Assembly (NCBI RefSeq): GCF_000004195.4
Contig: NC_030677.2
Coordinates: 102,894,329-102,958,328 of the forward strand
Direction of reading: 5' to 3'
DNA from: Xenopus tropicalis
Lineage: Eukaryota; Chordata; Amphibia; Anura; Pipidae
Length of the DNA stretch: 64,000 nt
Of the stretch, positions 12,212 to 24,912 are shown piece by piece (within the stretch, counting starts at the first letter, position 1; the number at the start of each line of letters is the position of its first letter). The position numbers and the translations under genes were made by a program. A model generated the notes under the pieces. That model was not told the origin of the DNA. It made no database searches and saw only the letters and a program-made list of their open reading frames with translations.

Positions 12212-13537
12212 TGTACTACTATAATAATAATAATAATATTCAATACTACTGCAAATAGCTAATGCATTGGTTTTGTTCAAAGCCCCTAAAATTGTGGGTC
12301 AGTTTGGTCAGGACATCCCTTACGTAATAACAATTTTAGAGATGTTTTAAACCATTGTTATATGTGCCATGTAGTCAAAGCCAGATTTTAAAGACATGCA
12401 CCCCTAGGCTGGTGAAGCTAACAAACTACAAAGATATGCTAAATGTAGCAAGTTTTATACATTTCTGAAAATCATCACAAAGCGTGCACTTTACCCTATT
12501 AGATGCCAAACATTTCATAATGTACCAACATAAAACATCCTAAATATAAATGCTAGGGTGCTACTGAACAGATTGATGCACATAACTATGTGGCATACAG
12601 AGGCACCCAAATGGATATATAACAAAATTACCATGAGCAAAAGCAAGTAACAAAGAACAATGTCGAATGCAATAAAACCACTAAAATCCAAAAAAAAAAC
12701 CATTAAAATTATTTTTTTTTTTTTGTCTAACATATTCAGCAGTCAGAATCACAGTTTGAACATTTTTCCTTCGTAGTCCACTGTGAAGTTTGTAGTATTG
12801 CCTCAAAGTGAATTTGCTGCCTCATTACAAGTAGACAATCGGGCCTCACTGGGCCCTTTATAAAGACCCTTGGCAGATTGGGTATATCTGCTGCTTGGCA
12901 CCTGTTCCAAATGGATCAAAACGGGTAGAGCACTTCACCATTGCGTCAATATTTTGCCTTGGTCAAATAAGTTTTACGGATGGAAACAAGCAACCAACAT
13001 CTATGCAGAACTGAAAATGCAATAAAATGGCTCAAACACATGAAACTGACTGGGAGAAAATTGGATGAAACGTGGGAGGGAACTACAAAGAAGAGGTGCA
13101 GCTCTTTCAAAGTCTTGAATGCATGTTATGTGAAGAGGCAATGAATGAGGTGCTGACGTGTAGATTATTAGAAGAGCATAATGAGTGATTTGGTGAGAGG
13201 TGAACAGTGGAGCAGGACTGCTTTGAATGTCTGGGTTATTAGAATTATATCCTAAAAGGTAGCAGAAGCAAGTGTAGAGTGTTGTTGCAGAAAATGAGTG
13301 GTGCTGCAGAAAATGAGTGGTGCAGTCTCTGGAGGGGATGGCCAAATACAAGAGTCAAAGAAATCAATTTGTGATGAGGATCAATCAGACTTTTGGTGGC
13401 ATGATGTGTGATAAATGATTGCATTTCGAAATGTTATTTAGGTGAAAGCAACATGATCAATTAGATATGAGGAGCGTATGATCAAGAAAATATAAAATGA
13501 AGAACAACCCTAAGGAACTATGTATGGTAAGACGGGG
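12212..13537. other. Intergenic, low-complexity tracts
   Basis: It begins with an (ATA)n tract (12222-12238) and has an A9 / T14 pair near 12690-12724. The purine-rich segment 13010-13340 (GCTTTGAATGTCTGGGTTAT) loosely resembles 45200-45230 in mknk2 intron 2 and may be an old repeat. Confidence 0.5.
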
Positions 13538-13540
13538 TTA

Positions 13541-13784
13541 GGGCTGTGACACACGGAGAGATTAGTCGCGCCGCAACAAACCTCCGTTGTCACGGGCGAC
13601 TAATCTCCCTGCAATGCCATCCCACCAGCTAGAGGCAACTTTGGCGACTTCAGCAAATAGCGGCACCGCGTATGCCATCCCACTGGCAATTTACATTCTA
13701 GCTGGTGGCATTGTGGGGAGATTAGTCACCCGCGACAATGGAGATTTCTAGCGGCGTGACTAATCAATCCATGTACCCCTGCCC
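13541..13784. mobile_element. TWA-type palindromic MITE
   Basis: TTA flanks both sides (13538-13540 and 13785-13787). The ends are GGGCTGTGACACACGGAGAG and a diverged GTACCCCTGCCC. Internal inverted blocks (GGGCGACTAATCTCCC against GGGGAGATTAGTCACCCG; ATGCCATCCCACCAGCTAGA against TCTAGCTGGTGGCATTG) form its arms. Confidence 0.7.
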
Positions 13785-13787
13785 TTA

Positions 13788-15771
13788 TAGTGGCCATTGT
13801 CAGTAATCATTATACCACAAACTACTAAGTAAGCAGGACAATTATTAGCCCATTAGTCAACTGGAGCCCCTGGTTGGTGGGCCCTGCCAACAGGTAGCAT
13901 GGGACTCCTAAGAAGAAAAATGCCTTGTTTACACATGGCCATGCCCCTGGACTACACAGCAATGCTCGTTTGTGCCGCTTGGAGTTGTCTCTGCCATGGG
14001 GCAGCAGCCCTAGTTACCAGTAACAGGAGTGTATACCCCTGCCCCTGTGCCCTAGACATAAAGCATGTGCAGTGCTCTACAACAAAGATTTGCAAAGCTC
14101 CCTAAAAACAGGGATGCAATGAAGCTGAAGTGATCCTGCCAGCAAGACATGTCTAGGAGGGAACTACTAGATGGTGGTGTTCAAGTTTGTTAGAAAACAC
14201 GATTTTTGATGAGCGAACTTACAGCATTTCACTTTGATAAAAAATTTGCAAACCCACAGAAATATATTTGGAATGTGAACATTGCAGTTAAGGTGTTTAT
14301 AGCAATATCTACAATAGCATATACATGCCCATAACTTTTAGAGAAGCTCCTTTCCACTATGCTACAACTGGTCTCTATAGGGAACAAGGTGCCCAAAACA
14401 GCTTCTGGGGGGCTTAGAACCCATTGGGTAATGGGGAATGAGGGAAAGGTGGAAGCAACAGATTATGATGTCTGTTGTTTTTCTGCAGATTCACAAATCT
14501 GTTGCAGTGGTGAATTTTGAGCAAAACCGAGCTGACAAAGGTTTGGTCATCCCTAATCACAAATTGTATCTAGCTGCAGCTGCTGAAACAAGTCAGAACA
14601 ACTGGTACAAATATAGCTATTTAGGAGGGGCAGGGGGCAAACAGCTGGCTGAGATATAATGGGCACAGTCAACTGGAGTATATGTAGCACATTACTGCAG
14701 AGACAGAGGGACGCACTGATGATAAGAAATTTTGCCAGAAATATATGTGGCAATTTACAATAATATAACTGACAAGACTTACACTATAAAACAAGAGAAA
14801 CCCTGAAAACAAGTATGCATTTCTTTGGAAGCAAGCAGTTGCATTATTTTTTATGTGAGTTATTATATGCTAAATTCACTAGAAATTCTAATACCGGTAA
14901 ATAAGATATTTTAAATGGTAATTTATTAACATAAAAGCCCCCTTAATCAGTGTAAAAGGGTGAGGAATAATTATACAAATTCTTGTGTTATTTTCTTTGC
15001 TTCAGGGTCTTTTAGGATACAAAAAAAAGGTTCCCGGAATAATACACCAACTAGAGGGCACACAGAATTATCATGTTTTTTCTGTGGTTAGAGTCATGTT
15101 ACAGTAGAGGTCTGGAACTGAACAAGGCTTGTCCTTTGGCGGCTTGTGTTATGCACAGAAATCTTTAGCACAATCCAGACGTGGGAGACGTGCAAGATCT
15201 GGACTCTGCATAGTGAAGGGAGAGCTGATAGCACAGTAGCACTTGTCTGTAACCAAATCACTGACAATCATACTGGCAATAAATAACACACCACAAAGAC
15301 ACTCACAGGAGGGAGACAGAAAGAAATACTTGTGTGTTATTGTGGTATGAGGGGGGTGGTATTTTCCAGGAGGCAGGAAACAGGAGGAGAAAATGTGAAC
15401 AACACAGATATATGACATGAAGAAAGATATACTGTAAAAAATACAATGAAAATAAAATACCAAAGAGGCAAATATTCTACACAAAAGCATGCAGGATTAT
15501 AAAAATATATTGCTATTATATTTTGTTAGGGAGACATGAACTTGCTCCCATATGTTGCTCAATACAGGAAGTGCTGGAGTAAGGTTAACAATAAACCAGA
15601 ACTCTGGCAGAAAAGCATAGGAAGACGTGCCGTTTTAGAGCACACTGGGTAAGCACTGTTCCTCATGGTATAGTTCTGTCTCTTCGATTACAATGGAATA
15701 ATAGGAGACCAAAGGAAACTTGTTTCTAAAAAGCACTTTCACATATTTGATACATACATTACAGGTATAGG
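13788..15771. other. Intergenic, nothing recognised
   Basis: No supported exon or transposon. The frames present are chance frames. Confidence 0.55.
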
Positions 15772-16079
15772 ATCCAGTATCCGAAAACCCGTTATCCAGA
15801 AAACTCCAAATTAGGGAAGGTCATTTCCCATAGACTCCATCTTTACCAAAAAATTTAAATTTTTAAAAGTGATTCTTTTTTTGCTGTAATAAAAAATACA
15901 GTACCTTGTATCCCGACTTAGCCACATGAATCTATATTAGTGGCAAAACATACCTATTGGGCGTATGCAACATTTCAATGATTTTTAGCAGACAACGTAT
16001 AGAGACCCATATTACGGAAAGATCCCTTATCTGGAAAGCCCCAGGTCTTAAACATTCTGGATAATAAATCCTATACCTG
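15772..16079 (+). mobile_element. Family A MITE
   Basis: The element runs CAGGTATAGGATCCAG to AAATCCTATACCTG. The core CCATAGACTCCATCTTTACC and the AAAGATCCCTTATCTGG block match the other copies. The flanks are TA and TC. Confidence 0.85.
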
Positions 16080-16755
16080 TCTAAAAGTGTGAGTTCATAT
16101 TTATGGGCAAATGTTTCCTTTTATTAAGTTATATCCGTAAAATTTATATACAACAAAATTTAACTGGGTAGCCAGGCTTTCATAGCTATGAATATGTAAA
16201 TGCTAAGCACATGAACCAATGTGCTGTATCAAATAGATACTTGCAGTTGCACCAGCTCCAGTTTCTGATGAATGCCATCAGTCATTAAAGTTACATCTGC
16301 CTTAAGCTCTATGGTACTACAGAACTTTTACATGGGATATTGTATTTCTTTGGCTCCCATAGCAACATAGCTGTCAGCACTAATGTCCTAGTGACCAGCC
16401 GCCCTTGCCAGTCTCTCAGCTTGAGAGACACGATGTCCTAGAGCCCATTTCTGACTGGTGCTCAGCACAGCTGTGTCTGTAGGTGGCTCTACTGTCACAC
16501 AACTTTGTCTGCATTTAAAAAAGTTGTTTAGGGACCCTGAGGTGATGCATTGTTGTTTGTGAGATGCTAAAGTTGATTGAAGGGATAGATTTGCACTAGC
16601 ATACAAAGATATCTTTATTTAACTAATAATTATGTAAAAAACAGGTACCGTAAATGTTAACAAATGTTGGTAAAAGTTAATTTTTGTTGCTAGATTTAAT
16701 ATAACCACACCTTTCTCCAATTTTGATTCTTTTATGTGAGGCACTTTTATACTAA

Positions 16756-17164
16756 AGCTGATGCCACAAGTGGCGTTTTTATGCTGCGTATTTTCTAATT
16801 CTCTCGGCGGCTGAAAAACGCACAATATCATCATCCATACAAATAACTTGAAAAGACTCGAAGCAAACCACACAATGCGTAAATACGCTAGAAAACGCCT
16901 TACCACAGATTTTTCAAGTGTTTGCCGAAATACGCCAGTATTTGCACAGAAACCTATTCCTATGTATACACAAAGGCAGCTGCCAGACCTAGCGGCAATA
17001 CGCTGTGTTATTTACTATTTCGCACTATTAGCACCATGGAAACGGGATTTGCTACGTCACCAGTACTAGACTGAAAAACGCCATAGTCTGGGGCTGTGTG
17101 GCTTGTGCAGCGTTTTTAGGCTGAGAAAATACACAGCGTAAAAACGCCACGTGTGGCATCAGCC
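16756..17164. mobile_element. Palindromic MITE GCTGATGCCACA...TGTGGCATCAGCC
   Basis: The left end GCTGATGCCACAAGTGGCG matches the inverse of the right end CGCCACGTGTGGCATCAGCC. The same terminal word occurs in the copies at 1437 and 24582. The interior repeats short 'gaaaacgcc' and 'aaatacgc' words. The flanks are TAA and TTA, so the target duplication is imperfect. Confidence 0.7.
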
Positions 17165-20100
17165 TTATACTGTTCATACACTCTAAGCACTACCATTAAT
17201 TGTCTGTGATGAAGATATTGGTGTCATGCTTGGTGAAACAGCAAAGAGGCAGCTTTATTTTTTTTTAACTATGGAACCCAAGAGCAATACAGGTTTGGCA
17301 CAGACATAAAAGTCTGTACAATGTTCATACATAGATAAAAAGGCTCATTTATTAACCCAAGTACAGTGTACAAAGTATAATTGTAAGGCTACAATTGCCC
17401 ATTTTTTTGCACTTTGCATGCTGCACTTGGGAGTGTGCAACTGGCTACAGGCCTGTGTACCCTGTTTCAGAGTGCAGAGACCTGCGGCTCCCTTCACTAA
17501 TACAGCGCAGGTGTAACCCCCTCTTGCCAGGCCCGGATTTGTGGCGAGGCATTTTACAAAATCATTTGCAGCCCAATGCAGGTACCAATGTATTTGTCAT
17601 GCATCTTCTTAGTTCATGGCAAAACAAATTATAGGAATGTTATATGCAAGCAAACAAAACAACAACTAAAAATGCAGCTAAGCTCATATATGAATGTCTT
17701 TGCATACTGTGCCATAAACAAAATCATAATTTACATTACATACTGCAGTTTAGCAGTATGCACCACGTAATACTACAAAAGCTTTTGAAAGCAAAGAAAA
17801 CTGCACACCCACATAATGTATCTGTTCTGTTCCCTTATCCATACACAAACTCAGCCCCATACACTGGATCCAAATCCCACATAATCTGGTAGTTGCAGAT
17901 ACAGGCTATGGAATGGAATGTTGTATTTATTCTGCGCCTTTAATAATTATGGCAGAACTTGCAATAAAACAGGTCTATTGCTATTCAGATCAAATATTTT
18001 CTCTCCATTTGTCTTTCCAATTATTATTATAATTAGCAGGAAAAGGCTAACAGCCAAAGAGGAGGAATACTGTATGCAACAGTGGCCCCTAACCTATAAA
18101 AAAATTATATAGATTCTGTGGTTGGACTCTTTGTGAATAAACCCCCTGCTGTACATTGTATAAATGCAACTATTTCTTGACTCCAAATATGTAATCCAAA
18201 AATGCTAGTCATGTAAAAACAACCAATTTGCCAAATTTCTAAATTTTCATCCCCTACAATATTTCCTTTAAGTACATAAAACATATCATATAATTCCTAA
18301 AAGAGCTTTTTTATGCAGATCTACCATATGACGAGACATCTGCACCAGAAACATCAAAACACAATTAATCAATAGCAGAACTAATGTTCATGTATATGAA
18401 TTGCAACTGCGTCTGCTTTTGTGCTAAAATAGCAACAAATTAGCACCATCATTGGGGTTACACTCATAGCCAACACTTGTCATTAACAACATCCCAAGAC
18501 ACCAAAATCTACGACCTACTAATGTACTACCATTCAGCCCAGTGTAGACTTGCAACCTTTCCAGGAAAAAATACCACCCTTCCTACATATCTTTATTCCC
18601 TATTAATAACATTGGCATCCAGTGCATTTTTACTGACATTCCAGTTAAATAGCAGCCAGGTTGCAGTCTGGAATCCAGTGGCATTTTCATTGCATATGTA
18701 TCATATAAAATGATAGAGTATGTATACAGGCAAACAGCCTATACCTGCTAGTACAGTTAATCTGGAACATATAATGATAACAATAAAATGATTTCTGTAA
18801 GCCTAAGGGAATATATTCTCTGGTATTTACCGTGTTTTATTTTTAACAGACAAGACTGTATAAGGGTATACACTGTGCACCTCCCTCCACATCTACATTC
18901 ATTAAAAAAAAACGTCAGCTACAATGTTTCTGCCTTAGATGAGAAATTCTCTGTAAACCCACTTAAAATAAATAGGCTCCTTGTTGCTAGAGAGTAGATG
19001 GTGATGCAATATTGCAGTCTATGTCTTAGCTGAGAAAAGCAGTATGACAGCTCCCACAAATACTATTTGTATAAATACAACTATGCATGTTTCCAGCACA
19101 AAATAAGCCATTCCATAATTCTTTACTATCTAATATGAAAAGAGAGCAGGGATAAAGCTATTCCTAGCAAATGCCCCTTACAAATACTTACAGGAGGAGA
19201 TAAGGGAAAATTTGCATTAAAGCCAAACAGTGCCATGTGGTTCTATAAATACAGAGCACTCCAATGCCAGATTTTGCAAACAATACCCAACAGAAAATAT
19301 AATCCATGAAACTCTGTGTACAAAGACTAATGCCATTCATCACTGAATCCTACCACAAAAGACAAATAACACTCTTTCGGGCCTTTGCAGTACAGCAAGT
19401 AATAAATTCACGTGCTTCCAAATCCTGTAGGATTCACAATTTACAGCCAAAGCACACAAGATTAGGAGAAAAGGCAGAGAAATCAAACAAGGAGGAACAT
19501 GGGATGTTTTCCAGGAAGAAAAATAAGTAAAGGTCTTGTGATGTAATTTTCATAACTGCGAGCAGAACAGTATGTACAGAAAAGCGAGAGGGAGTGGCCT
19601 GTACCATAAACACTTCTACAGCTACAGGATCCTGCATGAAGGGGAACATTAGCACAGGGCTGTGAATGTTTATGCATAGTGTAACAGCTGAATGTAACTG
19701 GAGGAAGAACAGGGAGGAGTTCCTTTGTAAAGAGCTTGCTTTAAAAATGAAGAGTTGTTTCTATGAAATGCTGCCACTCAACGTTAACAATATGGAAAAC
19801 ATTTTTTTATTATAATAGTCACATAGCAGTTACAGTTTCTGACCATGTGTATCCATTTGTGTACCAAAAAACCTTACAAAATGTGCTTTAATATAGTTAG
19901 CAATACAGTGAGTGAGTACCCTATATATATTTTACATTAACCCTATTAACATGGGTGCTAAATGGCTTGTTCAAATTGATGACCCATGTGACATCTAGAT
20001 CTAAGTACAAGCATCAGTAAAAATAGGAGGTCTCTTAACACCTACCAAACTACCAAATACCTACCAATAAACAACTTGATGGCAAAACAGTGGAGGTCAT

Positions 20101-20337
20101 AGATATGAATAATTATATATTCTCTCCAACCTGGGCTCCTGGAGGTTACCTTATAAAATTGCAACCCCCTGTTTGAACTTATCCTGTTGGGTTTATGTAA
20201 AATGTAAAATTTTCTGGACTTCCAAAAAAAATATATAAATGCATTTGTCTTTTTTACAGAGACATGCCTGATTGAAAGAATACTATTATAATTGTGAAAA
20301 CTATTATAATTGTATAAACTATTTCCCAACCCCTTTT
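17165..20337. other. Intergenic, nothing recognised
   Basis: 3.2 kb of AT-rich DNA with scattered short frames. I see no domain, splice structure or repeat boundaries that I can support. Confidence 0.55.
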
Positions 20338-20548
20338 AGGGTGATGGCACACAGTAAGATTAGTTAAGATTCAGTATGATTACATTACTTGGTATAATCA
20401 CGGAATCATGTGAAGGAAGGCATTTCCCTACAATTAAGCCTAATTGCAGCAAGTGATGTAATTTACTTGCAGTGATTCTCATGTTAGCAAAGATGATGGC
20501 ATTTCTGGGAGATTTAACAACGGGTGACAAATCTTACTGTGCGCCTTT
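20338..20548. mobile_element. Small MITE with GGCACACAGTAAGAT ends
   Basis: GGCACACAGTAAGATTAG at 20346-20363 is mirrored by AAATCTTACTGTGCGCC at 20530-20546. The element is diverged and its limits are approximate. Confidence 0.55.
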
Positions 20549-21234
20549 AACCTTATGCTCGGAGAGTCATGACACCCCACTCTCACCTTGTTCCAGTGCG
20601 AAGTAAAGGATTCTATGACACAACATCCATAATGGTTAATACAGAGATGCTGTAGAAAGCAGAGGGACTTCAGGTCCCAGGATCCATCACTTATAATGCA
20701 AAGAAAAAAACGGTACTCTCTGCATTAGTCTGGGTCTGGAAACTTGCCTTCCCTTACTGCAGCCACCATTTACAGTGTTAGGACAATGGCAACTCCTCAG
20801 ATGTTTTCCCATAAAAACAATACCCATAGTTATTCAAATGTTGCAAGAAATTTACATCTTGCTGCTTTTTTGCTAACATGAAATTTTATTGCAGTGGCTG
20901 TATGCCAAATGTACAACAGTACACAGGTTGCCACTGTAATTTGTGCATCTCTCAGAAGATAAATCTGCAAAATAAATGTTACTTTTTATGGTGTTTTGTT
21001 CTGAAAAGCAAGATTCAGTAGCTCAGTTTTAACATAAAATTTCTACCCCATTGGTGGCACAGAAAGTCTATTTGCAGTTAGGCCTCATATCAGCTGCATG
21101 TGCTTGCAGAAATGCAGTGGAGTTATACATATGGACTTACAATGAAATCCCACAGAGTATTCTAACTCTGCAAGTTGCGACTTTTACACTCAAGTATGTG
21201 TGTGCAGCTGGCCGAGTCACGGCCCCAATACTAT

Positions 21235-21528
21235 GGGGCAGATTTACTAAGACACTAATGCTCCGAGCGTATTTTCGCCAAATTTTTCGTCACAACTTTT
21301 TCAACGCCCGCGCGACTTTTTCGTACGCTTGCGGAAAGGTTTTCCCACTGTTTACAATTGTTTGGTACAGAAATTTCATGACCTTCGGATCGCCGATACG
21401 ATATTATTGTGACTAACACGATTTTTTCGTAAGCATTTTCGTGATATTTGCAATCTTCAGAAATTTTCGTATCCAATCCGAATTTATCCCATTCGGGACT
21501 CGAACTTGTGATTTCATGAATCTGCCCC
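21235..21528. mobile_element. MITE GGGGCAGATTTACTAA...AATCTGCCCC
   Basis: The ends GGGGCAGATTTACTAA and ATGAATCTGCCCC are inverted, with TAT on both flanks. The interior has unusually many CG dinucleotides for this region (TTTTTCGTACGCTTGCGG). The same terminal theme occurs at 31856 and 32047. Confidence 0.72.
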
Positions 21529-22245
21529 TATGTGCGATGTGCATGCAGGTCTAATGATGCTGGTGCTCTGGGTTCCAGGAACACTCACAGCCAATTTTAT
21601 AGTTAGAACATCTGCTACTGCATAACAAATGCAAGTCTGCAGTAGGAGTTTAAAGTGTGTATCCTTAGATCAGAAGCAGGCTTTATTTAGTTTGAATTGT
21701 GTATTGTGTTTGCTTTTCCTATTTTTAGGGCCATCACTAGTTCTTTACAAAAAAATGATACCCCCTTCATACCAAAAGCTGCCTGAGGTACCATGCTGAG
21801 ACACACACTCTAAATTACAAGTCACAAGACAAATGTTTATTTTATTCTGCTCTCAGTTGTCTTGTGATGCGTCTTATTTAATGTGTAATCTACTGCTCAC
21901 AGTCAGCACTGCAATCATAAAATCAGTGTTTTCCCTTTTCATAATATCCTTCCACTGCAGATATGAGTTCAGCATTGGCATAAAATATGAACAACACCCA
22001 AATCAATGACCATATCAATGTTATCAGGGAAAATGGTTATTCCTGCACTCAGTACTTTTACCCCATATACACTGTCCCATTAAGCAATCAGTAAAGCCTC
22101 TTTATACTTTCAACCCTACCACACAGCAGGTAATCCATTGCTTTAGCTAGGCAATCAACAGATAATTGTATGTAGTTTTAGTACTGATGCAAAAGAAACC
22201 TGTCCACTCATCATGCTCATTGTACTCTTCGCTGCACAGGGTTAA

Positions 22246-22493
22246 GGCTAATGCCACACAGTGCTGATTCTCGACCTGAGAATAAATGCAGGCCAAGAAT
22301 CAGTCCCTACCCTGGCATCAGCCTTTCCCTGTGCCTGTACCCAGAGCCATTGAGTCGACCCGGATGCAGGCACACAGAGTGAGTGGATTTCGACTGCATA
22401 CTCACATTTCAGTGCTGAAATCCACTCCATGTGCCTGCACTAAGGCATCCACCTAATGGTATCACCAAGAATCAGCCCCATCTGGCATTAGCC
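22246..22493. mobile_element. Palindromic MITE GGCTAATGCCACAC...TCTGGCATTAGCC
   Basis: The terminal inverted repeats are short but clear. Internal inverted blocks include GGATGCAGGCACA and TGAAATCCACTCCATGTGCC. The flanks are TAA and TAT. It is related in style to the 1437 and 16756 elements. Confidence 0.65.
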
Positions 22494-22733
22494 TATGAAT
22501 GTTGTTGGAGGTATCAGAGATTTTTGTTTGTTGTGTTCCTCTTCACAGCAGAGATAAAATTCATTTTTGCATTCCAGGGTGCACTCATTAAAAACTGCAG
22601 GGTTGAAAATAACCTTTCCGCCTATGGTAGAGGAAAGGCTACACTTTAAAAATTGACACAGAGGAAATTGGTGCACACATTGCATTGGCCTGTGTGGTGC
22701 TACACAGAGAGCATAGCAGCAAAAAAATGCATA

Positions 22734-24369
22734 CAGTGGTGTGAAAAACTATTTGCTGATTTGCCTGATTTCTTATTCTTTTGCATGTTTGTCACACTTA
22801 AATGTTTCTGCTCATCAAAAACCGTTAACTATTAGTCAAAGATAACATAATTGAACACAAAATGCAGTTTTAAATGAAGGTTTACGTTATTAAGGGAGAG
22901 AAAAAACTCCAAATCTACATGGCCCTGTGTGAAAAAGTGATTGCCCCCCTTGTTAAAAAATAACTTAACTGTGGTTTATCACACCTGAGTTCAATTTCTG
23001 TAGTCACCCCCAGGCCTGATTACTGCCACACCTGTTTCAATCAAGAAATCACTTAAATAGGAGCTACCTGACACAGAGAAGTAGACCAAAAGCACCTCAA
23101 AAGCTAGATATCATGCCAAGATCCAAAGAAATTCAGGAACAAATGAGAACAAAAGTAATTGAGATCTATCAGTCTGGTAAAGGTTATAAAGCCATTTCTA
23201 AAGCTTTGGGACTCCAGCGAACCACAGTGAGAGCCATTATCCACAAATGGCAAAAACATGGAACAGTGGTGAACCTTCCCAGGAGTGGCCGGCCGACCAA
23301 AATTACCCCAAGAGCGCAGAGACAACTCATCCGAGAGGCCACAAAAGACCCCAGGACAACATCTAAAGAACTGCAGGCCTCACTTACCTCAATTAAGGTC
23401 AGTGTTCACGACTCCACCATAAGAAAGAGACTGGGCAAAAACGGCCTGCATGGCAGATTTCCAAGGCGCAAACCACTTTTAAGCAAAAAGAACATTAAGG
23501 CTCGTCTCAATTTTGCTAAAAAACATCTCAATGATTGCCAAGACTTTTGGGAAAATACCTTGTGGATCGACGAGACAAAAGTTTTTGTTCAGAAGTTCAG
23601 AACTTTTTGGAAGGTGCGTGTCCCGTTACATCTGGCTTAAAAGTAACACAGCATTTCAGAAAAAGAACATCATACCAACAGTAAAATATGGTGGTGGTAG
23701 TGTGATGGTCTGGGGTTGTTTTGCTGCTTCAGGACCAGGAAGGCTTGCTGTGATAGATGGAACCATGAATTCTACTGTCTACCAAAAAATCCTGAAGGAG
23801 AATGTCCGGCCATCTGTTCGTCAACTCAAGCTGAAGCGATCTTGGGTGCTGCAGCAGGACAATGACCCAAAACACACCAGCAAATCCACCTCTGAATGGC
23901 TGAAGAAAAACAAAATGAAGACTTTGGAGTGGCCTAGTCAAAGTCCTGACCTGAATCCTATCGAGATGTTGTGGCATGACCTTAAAAAGGCGGTTCATGC
24001 TAGAAAACCCTCAAATAAAGCTGAATTACAACAATTCTGCAAAGAAGAGTGGGCCAAAATTCCTCCACAGCGCTGTAAAAGACTCGTTGCAAGTTATCGC
24101 AAACGCTTGATTGCAGTTATTGCTGCCAAGGGTGGCCCAACCAGTTATTAGGTTCAGGGGGCAATTACTTTTTCACACAGGGCCATGTAGGTTTGGATTT
24201 TTTTTCTCCCTAAATAATAAAAACCCTCATTTAAAAACTGCATTTTGTGTTTACTTGTGTTATCTTTGACTAATAGTTAAATATGTTTGATGATCAGAAA
24301 CATTTTGTGTGACGAACATGCAAAAGAATAAGAAATCAGGAAGGGGGCAAATAGTTTTTCACACCACTG
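22734..24369 (+). mobile_element. Full-length Tc1/mariner transposon, Frog Prince/Passport type
   Basis: A 1636-bp element is flanked by TA on both sides (22732-22733 and 24370-24371). The termini CAGTGGTGTGAAAAACTATT and AATAGTTTTTCACACCACTG are exact inverts. Long inverted repeats of about 200 bp end on inner repeats CCCTGTGTGAAAAAGTGATT and ATTACTTTTTCACACAGGG, the IR/DR arrangement of Tc1 elements. Between them is one transposase gene with a frameshift. It inserted between the arms of an older inverted repeat (about 22685-22712 and 24396-24424). Both ends look intact, so it could in principle be mobilised in trans. Confidence 0.93.
23113..24151 (+). pseudogene. Tc1-type transposase, one frameshift
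   Basis: The first frame (23113-23640) starts MPRSKEIQEQMRTKVIEIYQ, with the paired helix-turn-helix (GYKAISKALGLQRTTVRAII) and the GRPTKI motif between the two DNA-binding units. It includes the first catalytic Asp in WIDETKV. The reading then continues in the +1 frame to 24151, with GGGSVMVWGCFAASGPG, the second Asp in QQDNDPKHTS and Glu in NPIEMLW. The spacing from that Asp to Glu is 34 residues (DD34E). The break lies at about 23580-23605 beside a tandem GTTCAGAA (23587-23594, 23595-23602), consistent with a net gain of about 16 nt. No other stop is seen in the length expected of the family, so the copy looks young but inactive. Confidence 0.93.
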
Positions 24370-24581
24370 TACATTTGAGTTTTCATTCCAATTTGCGCTC
24401 TGTGTAGCTCCACACAGGCTGATGCTGGGCCTGTCTGTGGAGCCAAGGGGGTGTGCGGATAAGAGCTGATCCACTTTTCTCTACGTCTATAGAAACTGCC
24501 TGCAAAAGAAAGCGGGCGGTTTGCTTAGTGTACCCTTGCCCTTATGTGTCCCTAAACATGCATCTCAATCACTGTGTGTAA

Positions 24582-24909
24582 GGCTGATGCCACACCAGGC
24601 GTAGGGCTGATTTTTTCGGCAAGCGGAAAAACGCTTGCCGAAAATTCAGCCCTACGCCTGCTACTTGTGCCTGCACCCGAATGAATGGGATACGCTCGGG
24701 TGAAGGCACAAGTAGCCGATATACGCATGAAAACGCAAGACTTTGCATTCTCTCGCGTTTTCATGCGTATATCGGCTACTTGTGCCTTCACCCGAGCGTA
24801 TCCCATTCATTCGGGTGCAGGCACAAGTAGCAGGCGTAGGGCTGAATTTTCGGCAAGCGTTTTTCCGCTTGCCGAAAAAATCAGCCCTACGCCTGGTGTG
24901 GCATCAGCC
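24582..24909. mobile_element. Palindromic TWA-type MITE, copy 2
   Basis: TAA flanks both sides (24579-24581 and 24910-24912). It is nearly identical to the copy at 1437 along its whole length, including the inner hairpins. The arms are more symmetrical than in copy 1, which suggests recent movement or conversion. It lies about 200 bp beyond the Tc1 element. Confidence 0.87.
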
Positions 24910-24912
24910 TAA

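Larger units (their letters stand above)
22685..24424. repeat. Older inverted repeat split by the Tc1 element
   Basis: GCCTGTGTGGTGCTACACAG on the left matches the inverse of CTGTGTAGCTCCACACAGGC on the right. The two arms flank the Tc1 insertion, so the Tc1 element landed in the loop of a fold-back MITE. The outer limits of the older element are unclear; it may run to a TGTACCCTTGCCC/TTA-type end near 24541. Confidence 0.55.
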
